Shown here one piece after another: positions 1 through 13,335 of a stretch of 64,000 nucleotides of DNA (its first letter is position 1; the number at the start of each line of letters is the position of its first letter). Location: NCBI GenBank assembly GCA_946800325.1, contig OX326957.1:21267007-21331006 (forward strand). Direction: 5' to 3'. The notes beneath the pieces were generated by a model. The model saw only the letters and a list, made by a program, of their open reading frames with translations. It did no database searches and had not been told where the DNA came from. A program made the translations under genes and the position numbers. Source of the stretch: Luzula sylvatica. Lineage: Eukaryota; Streptophyta; Magnoliopsida; Poales; Juncaceae.

Positions 1-2602
1 ATCGTATGTTTTACTGCATAACTTTTCACCAAATTTCACAAACACTAAGAAAGTTTGTTTTTCGATTCAAAACAAGATTTTAACGCTTTTTGGAGTTCAA
101 ATAACATGTTTTGAGATCATTTGTATCGTATCTTTTACTACATAACTTTTCACCAAATTTCACAAACACTAAGTAAGTTTGTTTTTCGATTCAAAACAAG
201 ATTTTAACGCTTTGTGGAGTTCAAATAACGTGTTTTGAGTTCATTTGTATCGTATCTTTTACTACATAACTTTTCACCAAATTTCACAAACACTAAGAAA
301 GTTTGTTTTTCGATTCAAAACAAGATTTTAACGCTTTGTGGAGTTCAAATAACGTGTTTTGAGATCATTTGTATCGTATCTTTTACAACATATCTTTTCA
401 CCAAATTTCACAAACACTAAGTAAGTTTATTTTTCGATTCAAAACAAGATGTTAACGTTTTGAGGAGTTCAAATAACGTGTTTTGAGATCATTTGTATCG
501 TATCTTTTACAACATAACTTTTCACCAAATTTCACAAACACTAAGAAAGTTTGTTTTTCGATTCAAAACAAGATTTTAACGCTTTGTGGAGTTCAAATAA
601 CGTGTTTTGAGTTCATTTGTATCGTATCTATTACTACATAACTTTTCACCAAATTTCACAAATACTAAGGAAGTTTGTTTTTCGATTCAAAACAAGATTT
701 TAACGCTTTGTGGAGTTCAAATAACGTGTTTTGAGATCATTTGTATCATATCTTTTACTACATAGCTTTTTACCAAATTTCACAAACACTAAGTAAGTTT
801 ATTTTTCGCTTCAAAACAAGATTTTAACGTTTTGAGGAGTTCAAATAACATGTTTTGAGATCATTTATATCGTATCTTTTACTACATAACTTTTCACCAA
901 ATTTCACAAACACTAAGAAAGTTTGTTTTTCGATTCAAAACAAGATTTTAAAGCTTTGAGGAGTTCAAATAACGTGTTTTGAGATCATTTGTATCTTATC
1001 TTTTACTACATAACTTTTCACCAAATTTCACAAACACTAAGAAAGTTTGTTTTTCGATTCAAAACAAGATTTTAACGCTTTGTGGAGTTCAAATAACGTG
1101 TTTTGAGATCATTTGTATCGTATCTTTTACTACATAACTTTTCACCAAATTTCACAAACACTAAGAAAGTTTGTTTTTCGATTCAAAACAAGATTTTAAC
1201 GCTTTGTGGAGTTCCAATAACGTGTTTTGAGTTCATTTGTATCGTATCTTTTACTACATAACTTTTCACCAAATTTCACAAACACTAAGAAAGTTTGTTT
1301 TTCGATTCAAAACAAGATTTTAACGCTTTGTGGAGTTCAAATAACGTGTTTTGAGATCATTTGTATCGTATCTTTTACTACATAACTTTTCACCAAATTT
1401 CACAAACACTAAGAAAGTTTGTTTTTCGATTCAAAACAAGATTTTAACGCTTTGAGGAGTTCAAATAACGTGTTTTGAAATCATTTGTATCGTATGTTTA
1501 CTACATAACTTTTCACCAAATTTCACAAACACTAAGAAAGTTTGTTTTTCGATTCAAAACAATATTTTAACGCTTTGTGGAGTTCAAATAACGTGTTTTG
1601 AGTTCATTTGTATCGTATCTTTTACTGCATAACTTTTCACCAAATTTCACAAACACTAAGAAAGTTTGTTTTTCGATTCAAAACAAGATTTTAACGCTTT
1701 GTGGAGTTCAAATAACGTGTTTTGAGATCATTTGTATCGTATCTTTTACTACATAACTTTTCACCAAATTTCACAAACACTAAGAAAGTTTGTTTTTCGA
1801 TTCAAAACAAGATTTTAACGCTTTGAGGAGTTCAAATAACGTGTTTTGAAATCATTTGTATCGTATGTTTACTACATAACTTTTCACCAAATTTCACAAA
1901 CACTAAGAAAGTTTGTTTTTCGATTCAGAACAAGATTTTAACGCTTTGTGGAGTTCCAATAACGTGTTTTGAGTTCATTTGTATCGTATCTTTTACTGCA
2001 TAACTTTTCACCAAATTTCACAAACACTAAGAAAGTTTATTTTTCGATTCAAAACAAGATTTTAACGCTTTTTGGAGTTTAAATAACGTGTTTTGAGATC
2101 ATTTGTATCGTATCTTTTACTACATAACTTTTCACCAAATTTCACAAACACTAAGAAAGTTTGTTTTTCGATTCAAAACAAGATTTTAACGCTTTGAGGA
2201 GTTCAAATAACGTGTTTTGAGATCATTTGTATCTTATCTTTTACTACATAACTTTTCACCAAATTTCACAAACACTAAGGAAGTTTGTTTTTCGATTCAA
2301 AACAAGATTTTAACGCTTTGTGGAGTTCAAATAACGTGTTTTGAGATCATTTGTATCGTATCTTTTACTACATAACTTTTCACCAAATTTCACAAACACT
2401 AAGAAAGTTTGTTTTTCGATTCAAAATAAGATTTTAACGCTTTGAGGAGTTTAAATAACGTGTTTTGAGATCATTTGTATCGTATCTTTTACTAAATAAC
2501 TTTTCATCAAATTTCACAAACACTAAGAAAGTTTGTTTTTCGATTCAAAACAAGATTTTAACGCTTTGTGGAGTTCAAATAACGTGTTTTGAGTTCATTT
2601 GT
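1..2602 (+). repeat. 21-monomer higher-order block, copy 1
   Basis: The succession of monomer variants starting at position 1 (CGTATGTTTTACTGCAT, then TTTTTGGAG with AACATG, then CTAAGTAAG) starts again at 2603, a shift of 2602 bp. That equals 21 monomers of 124 bp less two single-base deletions. The block may begin upstream of the window. Distinctive shared variants include ACATATC at about 390, GATGTTAACGTTTTGAGG at about 450 and CACAAATACTAAGGAAG at about 657, each found again 2602 bp later. Confidence 0.85.
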
Positions 2603-3910
2603 ATCGTATGTTTTACTGCATAACTTTTCACCAAATTTCACAAACACTAAGAAAGTTTGTTTTTCGATTCAAAACAAGATTTTAACGCTTTTTGGAGTTC
2701 AAATAACATGTTTTGAGATCATTTGTATCGTATCTTTTACTACATAACTTTTCACCAAATTTCACAAACACTAAGTAAGTTTGTTTTTCGATTCAAAACA
2801 AGATTTTAACGCTTTGTGGAGTTCAAATAACGTGTTTTGAGTTCATTTGTATCGTATCTTTTACTACATAACTTTTCACCAAATTTCACAAACACTAAGA
2901 AAGTTTGTTTTTCGATTCAAAACAAGATTTTAACGCTTTGTGGAGTTCAAATAACGTGTTTTGAGATCATTTGTATCGTATCTTTTACAACATATCTTTT
3001 CACCAAATTTCACAAACACTAAGTAAGTTTATTTTTCGATTCAAAACAAGATGTTAACGTTTTGAGGAGTTCAAATAACGTGTTTTGAGATCATTTGTAT
3101 CGTATCTTTTACAACATAACTTTTCACCAAATTTCACAAACACTAAGAAAGTTTGTTTTTCGATTCAAAACAAGATTTTAACGCTTTGTGGAGTTCAAAT
3201 AACGTGTTTTGAGTTCATTTGTATCGTATCTATTACTACATAACTTTTCACCAAATTTCACAAATACTAAGGAAGTTTGTTTTTCGATTCAAAACAAGAT
3301 TTTAACGCTTTGTGGAGTTCAAATAACGTGTTTTGAGATCATTTGTATCATATCTTTTACTACATAGCTTTTTACCAAATTTCACAAACACTAAGTAAGT
3401 TTATTTTTCGCTTCAAAACAAGATTTTAACGTTTTGAGGAGTTCAAATAACATGTTTTGAGATCATTTATATCGTATCTTTTACTACATAACTTTTCACC
3501 AAATTTCACAAACACTAAGAAAGTTTGTTTTTCGATTCAAAACAAGATTTTAAAGCTTTGAGGAGTTCAAATAACGTGTTTTGAGATCATTTGTATCTTA
3601 TCTTTTACTACATAACTTTTCACCAAATTTCACAAACACTAAGAAAGTTTGTTTTTCGATTCAAAACAAGATTTTAACGCTTTGTGGAGTTCAAATAACG
3701 TGTTTTGAGATCATTTGTATCGTATCTTTTACTACATAACTTTTCACCAAATTTCACAAACACTAAGAAATTTTGTTTTTCGATTCAAAACAAGATTTTA
3801 ACGCTTTGTGGAGTTCCAATAACGTGTTTTGAGTTCATTTGTATCGTATCTTTTACTACATAACTTTTCACCAAATTTCACAAACACTAAGAAAGTTTGT
3901 TTTTCGATTC
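2603..3910 (+). repeat. 21-monomer higher-order block, partial copy 2
   Basis: Repeats the first 1.3 kb of the window at a shift of 2602 bp, almost base for base; one difference is AAGAAATTTTG near 3770 against AAGAAAGTTTG in copy 1. The match ends near 3910, where this copy has CGATTCAGAACAAG and copy 1 has CGATTCAAAACAAG, and the monomer order then differs. The end point is approximate because every monomer resembles every other. Confidence 0.8.
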
Positions 3911-4019
3911 AGAACAAGATTTTAACGCTTTGTGGAGTTCCAATAACGTGTTTTGAGTTCATTTGTATCGTATCTTTTACTGCATAACTTTTCACCAAAT
4001 TTCACAAACACTAAGAAAG

Positions 4020-6045
4020 TTTGTTTTTCGATTCAAAACAAGATTTTAACGCTTTGTGGAGTTTAAATAACGTGTTTTGAGATCATTTGTATCGTATCTT
4101 TTACTACATAACTTTTCACCAAATTTCACAAACACTAAGAAAGTTTGTTTTTCTATTCAAAACAAGATTTTAACGCTTTGAGGAGTTCAAATAACGTGTT
4201 TTGAGATCATTTGTATCTTATCTTTTACTACATAACTTTTCACCAAATTTCACAAACACTAAGAAAGTTTGTTTTTCGATTCAAAACAAGATTTTAACGC
4301 TTCGTGGAGTTCAAATAACGTGTTTTGAGATCATTTGTATCGTATCTTTTACTACATAACTTTTCACCAAATTTCACAAACACTTAGTAAGTTTGTTTTT
4401 CGATTCAAAACAAGATTTTGACGCTTTGTGGAGTTCAAATAACGTGTTTTGAGTTCATTTGTATCGTATCGTTTACTACATAACTTTTCACCAAATTTCA
4501 CAAACACTAAGAAAGTTTGTTTTTCGATTCAGAACAAGATTTTAACGCTTTGTGGAGTTCCAATAACGTGTTTTGAGTTCATTTGTATCGTATCTTTTAC
4601 TGCATAACTTTTCACCAAATTTCACAAACACTAAGAAAGTTTATTTTTCGATTCAAAACAAGATTTTAACGCTTTTTGGAGTTTAAATAACGTGTTTTGA
4701 GATCATTTGTATCGTATCTTTTACTACATAACTTTTCACCAAATTTCACAAACACTAAGAAAGTTTGTTTTTTGATTCAAAACAAGATTTTAACGCTTTG
4801 AGGAGTTCAAATAACGTGTTTTGAGATCATTTGTATCTTATCTTTTACTACATAACTTTTCACCAAATTTCACAAACACTAAGAAAGTTTGTTTTTCGAT
4901 TCAAAACAAGATTTTAACGCTTTGTGGAGTTCCAATAACGTGTTTTGAGATCATTTGTATCTTATCTTTTACTACATAACTTTTCACCAAATGTCACAAA
5001 CACTAAGAAAGTTTGTTTTTCGATTCAAAACAAGATTTTAACGCTTTGTGGAGTTCAAATAACGTGTTTTGAGATCATTTGTATCGTATCTTTTACTACA
5101 TAACTTTTCACCAAATTTCACAAACACTAAGAAAGTTTGTTTTTCGATTCAAAACAAGATTTTAACGCTTTGTGGAGTTTAAATAACGTGTTTTGAGATC
5201 ATTTGTATCGTATCTTTTACTACATAACTTTTCACCAAATTTCACAAACACTAAGAAAGTTTGTTTTTCTATTCAAAACAAGATTTTAACGCTTTTAGGA
5301 GTTCAAATAACGTGTTTTGAGATCATTTGTATCTTATCTTTAACTACATAACTTTTCACCAAATTTCACAAACACTAAGAAAGTTTGTTTTTCGATTCAA
5401 AACAAGATTTTAACGCTTTGTGGAGTTCAAATAACGTGTTTTGAGATCATTTGTATCGTATCTTTTACTACATAACTTTTCACCAAATTTCACAAACACT
5501 AAGTAAGTTTGTTTTTCGATTCAAAACAAGATTTTAACGCTTTGTGGAGTTCAAATAACGTGTTTTGAGTTCATTTGTATCGTATCGTTTACTACATAAC
5601 TTTTCACCAAATTTCACAAACACTAAGAAAGTTTGTTTTTCGATTCAGAACAAGATTTTAACGCTTTGTGGAGTTCCAATAACGTGTTTTGAGTTCATTT
5701 GTATCGTATCTTTTACTGCATAACCTTTCACCAAATTTCACAAACACTAAGAAAGTTTATTTTTCGATTCAAAACAAGATTTTAACGCTTTTTGGAGTTT
5801 AAATAACGTGTTTTGAGATCATTTGTATCGTATCTTTTACTACATAACTTTTCACCAAATTTCACAAACACTAAGAAAGTTTGTTTTTTGATTCAAAACA
5901 AGATTTTAACGCTTTGAGGAGTTCAAATAACGTGTTTTGAGATCATTTGTATCTTATCTTTTACTACATAACTTTTCACCAAATTTCACAAACACTAAGA
6001 AAGTTTGTTTTTCGATTCAAAACAAGATTTTAACGCTTTGTGGAG
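4020..6045 (+). repeat. 9-monomer (1116-bp) tandem block duplication
   Basis: The monomer series GGAGTTTAAATAACG, TTTTTCTATTCAAAAC, CTTATC, CTAAGTAAG, CGTATCGTTTAC, CGATTCAGAAC, TTTATTTTTCG, TTTTTGGAGTTTAAAT and TTTTTTGATTC is present from about 4020 to 4930 and again from about 5136 to 6045. The offset is exactly 1116 bp, nine monomers. Beyond about 4930 and 6045 the two copies carry different variants (GGAGTTCCAAT against GGAGTTCAAAT). Confidence 0.75.
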
Positions 6046-6119
6046 TTCAAATAACGTGTTTTGAGATCATTTGTATCGTATCTTTTACTACATAACTTTT
6101 CACCAAATTTCACAAACAC

Positions 6120-9100
6120 TAAGAAAGTTTGTTTTTCGATTCAAAACAAGATTTTAACGCTTTGAGGAGTTCAAATAACGTGTTTTGAAATCATTTGTAT
6201 CGTATGTTTACTACATAACTTTTCACCAAATTTCACAAACACTAAGAAAGTTTGTTTTTCGATTCAAAACAATATTTTAACGCTTTGTGGAGTTCAAATA
6301 ACGTGTTTTGAGTTCATTTGTATCGTATCTTTTACTGCATAACTTTTCACCAAATTTCACAAACACTAAGAAAGTTTGTTTTTCGATTCAAAACAAGATT
6401 TTAACGCTTTGTGGAGTTCAAATAACGTGTTTTGAGATCATTTGTATCGTATCTTTTACTACATGACTTTTCACCAAATTTCACAAACACTAAGAAAGTT
6501 TGTTTTTCGATTCAAAACAAGATTTTAACGCTTTGAGGAGTTCAAATAACGTGTTTTGAGATCATTTGTATCTTATCTTTTACTACATAACTTTTCACCA
6601 AATTTCACAAACACTAAGAAAGTTTGTTTTTCGATTCAGAACAAGATTTTAACGCTTTGTGGAGTTCCAATAACGTGTTTTGAGTTCATTTGTATCGTAT
6701 CTTTTACTGCATAACTTTTCACCAAATTTCACAAACACTAAGAAAGTTTGTTTTTCGATTCAAAACAAGATTTTAACGCTTTGTGGAGTTTAAATAACGT
6801 GTTTTGAGATCATTTGTATCGTATCTTTTACTACATAACTTTTCACCAAATTTCACAAACACTAAGAAAGTTTGTTTTTCTATTCAAAACAAGATTTTAA
6901 CGCTTTGAGGAGTTCAAATAACGTGTTTTGAGATCATTTGTATCTTATCTTTTACTACATAACTTTTCACCAAATTTCACAAACACTAAGAAAGTTTGTT
7001 TTTCGATTCAAAACAAGATTTTAACGCTTTGTGGAGTTCAAATAACGTGTTTTGAGATCATTTGTATCGTATCTTTTACTACATAACTTTTCACCAAATT
7101 TCACAAACACTAAGTAAGTTTGTTTTTCGATTCAAAACAAGATTTTAACGCTTTGTGGAGTTCAAATAACGTGTTTTGAGTTCATTTGTATCGTATCGTT
7201 TACTACATAACTTTTCACCAAATATCACAAACACTAAGAAAGTTTGTTTTTCGATTCAGAACAAGATTTTAACGCTTTGTGGAGTTCCAATAACGTGTTT
7301 TGAGTTCATTTGTATCGTATCTTTTACTGCATAACTTTTCACCAAATTTCACAAACACTAAGAAAGTTTATTATTTGATTCAAAACAAGATTTTAACGCT
7401 TTTTGGAGTTTAAATAACGTGTTTTGAGATCATTTGTATCGTATCTTTTACTACATAACTTTTCACCAAATTTCACAAACACTAAGAAAGTTTGGTTTTT
7501 GATTCAAAACAAGATTTTAACGCTTTGAGGAGTTCAAATAACGTGTTTTGAGATCATTTGTATCTTATCTTTTACTACATAACTTTTCACCAAATTTCAC
7601 AAACACTAAGAAAGTTTGTTTTTCGATTCAAAACAAGATTTTAACGCTTTGTGGAGTTCAAATAACGTGTTTTGAGATCATTTGTATCTTATCTTTTACT
7701 ACATAAATTTTCACCAAATTTCACAAACACTAAGAAAGTTTGTTTTTCGATTCAAAACAAGATTTTAACGCTTTGTGGAGTTCAAATAACGTGTTTTGAG
7801 ATCATTTGTATCGTATCTTTTACTACATAACTTTTCACCAAATTTCACAAACACTAAGAAAGTTTGTTTTTCGATTCAAAACAAGATTTTAACGCTTTGT
7901 GGAGTTTAAATAACGTGTTTTGAGATCATTTGTATCGTATCTTTTACTACATAACTTTTCACCAAATTTCACAAACACTAAGAAAGTTTGTTTTTCTATT
8001 CAAAACAAGATTTTAACGCTTTGAGGAGTTCAAATAACGTGTTTTGAGATCATTTGTATCTTATCTTTTACTACATAACTTTTCACCAAATTTCACAAAC
8101 ACTAAGAAAGTTTGTTTTTCGATTCAAAACAAGATTTTAACGCTTTGTGGAGTTTAAATAACGTGTTTTGAGATCATTTGTATCGTATCTTTTACTACAT
8201 AACTTTTCACCAAATTTCACAAACACTAAGAAAGTTTGTTTTTCTATTCAAAACAAGATTTTAACGCTTTGAGGAGTTCAAATAACGTGTTTTGAGATCA
8301 TTTGTATCTTATCTTTTACTACATAACTTTTCACCAAATTTCACAAACACTAAGAAAGTTTGTTTTTCGATTCAAAACAAGATTTTAACGCTTTGTGGAG
8401 TTCAAATAACGTGTTTTGAGATCATTTGTATCGTATCTTTTACTACATAACTTTTCACCAAATTTCACAAACACTAAGTAAGTTTGTTTTTCGATTCAAA
8501 ACAAGATTTTAACGCTTTGTGGAGTTCAAATAACGTGTTTTGAGTTCATTTGTATCGTATCGTTTACTACATAACTTTTCACCAAATTTCACAAACACTA
8601 AGAAAGTTTGTTTTTCGATTCAGAACAAGATTTTAACGCTTTGTGGAGTTCCAATAACGTGTTTTGAGTTCATCTGTATCGTATCTTTTACTGCATAACT
8701 TTTCACCAAATTTCACAAACACTAAGAAAGTTTATTTTTCGATTCAAAACAAGATTTTAACGCTTTTTGGAGTTTAAATAACGTGTTTTGAGATCATTTG
8801 TATCGTATCTTTTACTATATAACTTTTCACCAAATTTCACAAACACTAAGAAAGTTTGTTTTTTGATTCAAAACAAGATTTTAACGCTTTGAGGAGTTCA
8901 AATAACGTGTTTTGAGATCATTTGTATCTTATCTTTTACTACATAACTTTTCACCAAATTTCACAAACACTAAGAAAGTTTGTTTTTCGATTCAAAACAA
9001 GATTTTAACGCTTTGTGGAGTTCAAATGACGTGTTTTGAGATCATTTGTATCTTATCTTTTACTACATAACTTTTTACCAAATTTCACAAACACTAAGAA

Positions 9101-12100
9101 AGTTTGTTTTTCGATTCAAAACAAGATTTTAACGCTTTGAATTTCAAATAACGTGTTTTGAAATCATTTGTATCGTATCTTTACTACATAACTTTTCACC
9201 AAATTTCACAAACACTAAGAAAGTTTGTTTTTCGATTCAAAACAATATTTTAACGCTTTGTGGAGTTCAAATAACGTGTTTTGAGTTCATTTGTATCGTA
9301 TCTTTTACTGCATAACTTTTCACCAAATTTCACAAACACTAAGAAAGTTTGTTTTTCGATTCAAAACAAGATTTTAACGCTTTGTGAAGTTCAAATAACG
9401 TGTTTTGAGATCATTTGTATCGTATCTTTTACTACATAACTTTTCACCAAATTTCACAAACACTAAGAAAGTTTGTTTTTCGATTCAAAACAAGATTTTA
9501 ACGCTTTGAGGAGTTCAAATAACGTGTTTTGAGATCATTTGTATCTTATCTTTTACTACATAACTTTTCACCAAATTTCACAAACACTAAGAAAGTTTGT
9601 TTTTCGATTCAAAACAAGATTTTAACGCTTTGTGGAGTTCAAATAACGTGTTTCGAGATCATTTGTATCGTATCTTTTACTACATAACTTTTCACCAAAT
9701 TTCACAAACACTAAGAAAGTTTGTTTTTCGATTCAAAATAAGATTTTAACGCTTTGAGGAGTTTAAATAACGTGTTTTGAGATCATTTGTATCGTATCTT
9801 TTACTAAATAACTTTTCACCAAATTTCACAAACACTAAGAAAGTTTGTTTTTCGATTCAAAACAAGATTTTAACGCTTTGTGGAGTTCAAATAACGTGTT
9901 TTGAGTTCATTTGTATCGTATGTTTTACTGCATAACTTTTCACCAAATTTCACAAACACTAAGAAAGTTTGTTTTTCGATTCAAAACAAGATTTTAACGC
10001 TTTGTGGAGTTCAAATAATGTGTTTTGAGTTCATTTGTATCGTATCTTTTACTGCATAACTTTTCACCAAATTTCACAAACACTAAGAAAGTTTGTTTTT
10101 CGATTCAAAACAAGATTTTAACGCTTTGAGGAGTTCAAATAACGTGTTTTGAAATCATTTGTATCGTATCTTTACTACATAACTTTTCACCAAATTTCAC
10201 AAACACTAAGAAAGTTTGTTTTTCGATTCAAAACAATATTTTAACACTTTGTGGAGTTCAAATAACGTGTTTTGAGTTCATTTGTATCGTATCTTTTACT
10301 GCATAACTTTTCACCAAATTTCACAAACACTAAGAAAGTTTGTTTTTCGATTCAAAACAAGATTTTAACGTTTTGTGGAGTTCAAATAACGTGTTTTGAG
10401 ATCATTTGTATCGTATCTTTTACTACATAACTTTTCACCAAATTTCACAAACACGAAGAAAGTTTGTTTTTCGATTCAAAACAAGATTTTAACGCTTTGA
10501 GGAGTTCAAATAACGTGTTTTGAGATCATTTGTATCTTATCTTTTACTACATAACTTTTCACCAAATTTCACAAACACTAAGAAAGTTTGTTTTTCGATT
10601 CAGAACAAGATTTTAACGCTTTGTGGAGTTCCAATAACGTGTTTTGAGTTCATTTGTATCGTATCTTTTACTGCATAACTTTTCACCAAATTTCACAAAC
10701 ACTAAGAAAGTTTGTTTTTCGATTCAAAACAAGATTTTAACGCTTTGTGGAGTTTAAATAACGTGTTTTGAGATCGTTTGTATCGTATCTTTTACTACAT
10801 AACTTTTCACCAAATTTCACAAACACTAAGAAAGTTTGTTTTTCTATTCAAAACAAGATTTTAACGCTTTGAGGAGTTCAAATAACGTGTTTTGAGATCA
10901 TTTGTATCTTATCTTTTACTACATAACTTTTCACCAAATTTCACAAACACTAAGAAAGTTTGTTTTTCGATTCAAAACAAGATTTTAACGCTTTGTGGAG
11001 TTCAAATAACGTGTTTTGAGATCATTTGTATCGTATCTTTTACTACATAACTTTTCACCAAATTTCACAAACACTAAGTAAGTTTGTTTTTCGATTCAAA
11101 ACAAGATTTTAACGCTTTGTGGAGTTCAAATAACGTGTTTTGAGTTCATTTGTATCGTATCGTTTACTACATAACTTTTCACCAAATTTCACAAACACTA
11201 AGAAAGTTTGTTTTTCGATTCAGAACAAGATTTTAACGCTTTGTGGAGTTCCAATAACGTGTTTTGAGTTCATTTGTATCGTATCTTTTACTGCATAACT
11301 TTTCACCAAATTTCACAAACACTAAGAAAGTTTATTATTTGATTCAAAACAAGATTTTAACGCTTTTTGGAGTTTAAATAACGTGTTTTGAGATCATTTG
11401 TATCGTATCTTTTACTACATAACTTTTCACCAAATTTCACAAACACTAAGAAAGTTTGGTTTTTGATTCAAAACAAGATTTTAACGCTTTGAGGAGTTCA
11501 AATAACGTGTTTTGAGATCATTTGTATCTTATCTTTTACTACATAACTTTTCACCAAATTTCACAAACACTAAGAAAGTTTGTTTTTCGATTCAAAACAA
11601 GATTTTAACGCTTTGTGGAGTTCAAATAACGTGTTTTGAGATCATTTGTATCTTATCTTTTACTACATAACTTTTCACCAAATTTCACAAACACTAAGAA
11701 AGTTTGTTTTTCGATTCAAAACAAGATTTTAACGCTTTGTGGAGTTCAAATAACGTGTTTTGAGATCATTTGTATCGTATCTTTTACTACATAACTTTTC
11801 ACCAAATTTCACAAACACTAAGAAAGTTTGTTTTTCGATTCAAAACAAGATTTTAACGCTTTGTGGAGTTTAAATAACGTGTTTTGAGATCATTTGTATC
11901 GTATCTTTTACTACATAACTTTTCACCAAATTTCACAAACACTAAGAAAGTTTGTTTTTCTATTCAAAACAAGATTTTAACGCTTTGAGGAGTTCAAATA
12001 ACGTGTTTTGAGATCATTTGTATCTTATCTTTTACTACATAACTTTTCACCAAATTTCACAAACACTAAGAAAGTTTGTTTTTCGATTCAAAACAAGATT

Positions 12101-13335
12101 TTAACGCTTTGTGGAGTTCAAATAACGTGTTTTGAGATCATTTGTATCTTATCTTTTACTACATAAATTTTCACCAAATTTCACAAACACTAAGAAAGTT
12201 TGTTTTTCGATTCAAAACAAGATTTTAACGCTTTGTGGAGTTCAAATAACGTGTTTTGAGATCATTTGTATCGTATCTTTTACTACATAACTTTTCACCA
12301 AATTTCACAAACACTAAGAAAGTTTGTTTTTCGATTCAAAACAAGATTTTAACGCTTTGTGGAGTTTAAATAACGTGTTTTGAGATCATTTGTATCGTAT
12401 CTTTTACTACATAACTTTTCACCAAATTTCACAAACACTAAGAAAGTTTGTTTTTCTATTCAAAACAAGATTTTAACGCTTTGAGGAGTTCAAATAACGT
12501 GTTTTGAGATCATTTGTATCTTATCTTTTACTACATAACTTTTCACCAAATTTCACAAACACTAAGAAAGTTTGTTTTTCGATTCAAAACAAGATTTTAA
12601 CGCTTTGTGGAGTTCAAATAACGTGTTTTGAGATCATTTGTATCGTATCTTTTACTACATAACTTTTCACCAAATTTCACAAACACTAAGTAAGTTTGTT
12701 TTTCGATTCAAAACAAGATTTTAACGCTTTGTGGAGTTCAAATAACGTGTTTTGAGTTCATTTGTATCGTATCGTTTACTACATAACTTTTCACCAAATT
12801 TCACAAACACTAAGAAAGTTTGTTTTTCGATTCAGAACAAGATTTTAACGCTTTGTGGAGTTCCAATAACGTGTTTTGAGTTCATCTGTATCGTATCTTT
12901 TACTGCATAACTTTTCACCAAATTTCACAAACACTAAGAAAGTTTATTTTTCGATTCAAAACAAGATTTTAACGCTTTTTGGAGTTTAAATAACGTGTTT
13001 TGAGATCATTTGTATCGTATCTTTTACTATATAACTTTTCACCAAATTTCACAAACACTAAGAAAGTTTGTTTTTTGATTCAAAACAAGATTTTAACGCT
13101 TTGAGGAGTTCAAATAACGTGTTTTGAGATCATTTGTATCTTATCTTTTACTACATAACTTTTCACCAAATTTCACAAACACTAAGAAAGTTTGTTTTTC
13201 GATTCAAAACAAGATTTTAACGCTTTGTGGAGTTCAAATGACGTGTTTTGAGATCATTTGTATCTTATCTTTTACTACATAACTTTTTACCAAATTTCAC
13301 AAACACTAAGAAAGTTTGTTTTTCGATTCAAAACA
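6120..13335 (+). repeat. Pair of diverged 3-kb satellite blocks (offset 3964-4212 bp)
   Basis: Monomers of about 6.1-9.1 kb recur at about 10.1-13.3 kb. The rare TTTATTATTTGATTC monomer at 7367 has its partner at 11331 (offset 3964). The rare TTCATCTGTATC monomer at about 8671 has its partner at about 12883 (offset 4212), and ACATAAATTT at 7701 has its partner at 12161 (offset 4460). The changing offsets show gains and losses of whole monomers after duplication. Substitutions such as CACGAAG near 10455 against CACTAAG mark divergence. Confidence 0.7.

Noticed and set aside
58..76. CENP-B box-like sequence at TTTTTCGATTCAAAACAAG
   Set aside because: It fits TTCG-N4-A in the first half but has none of the CGGG half, so it does not meet the known core consensus.
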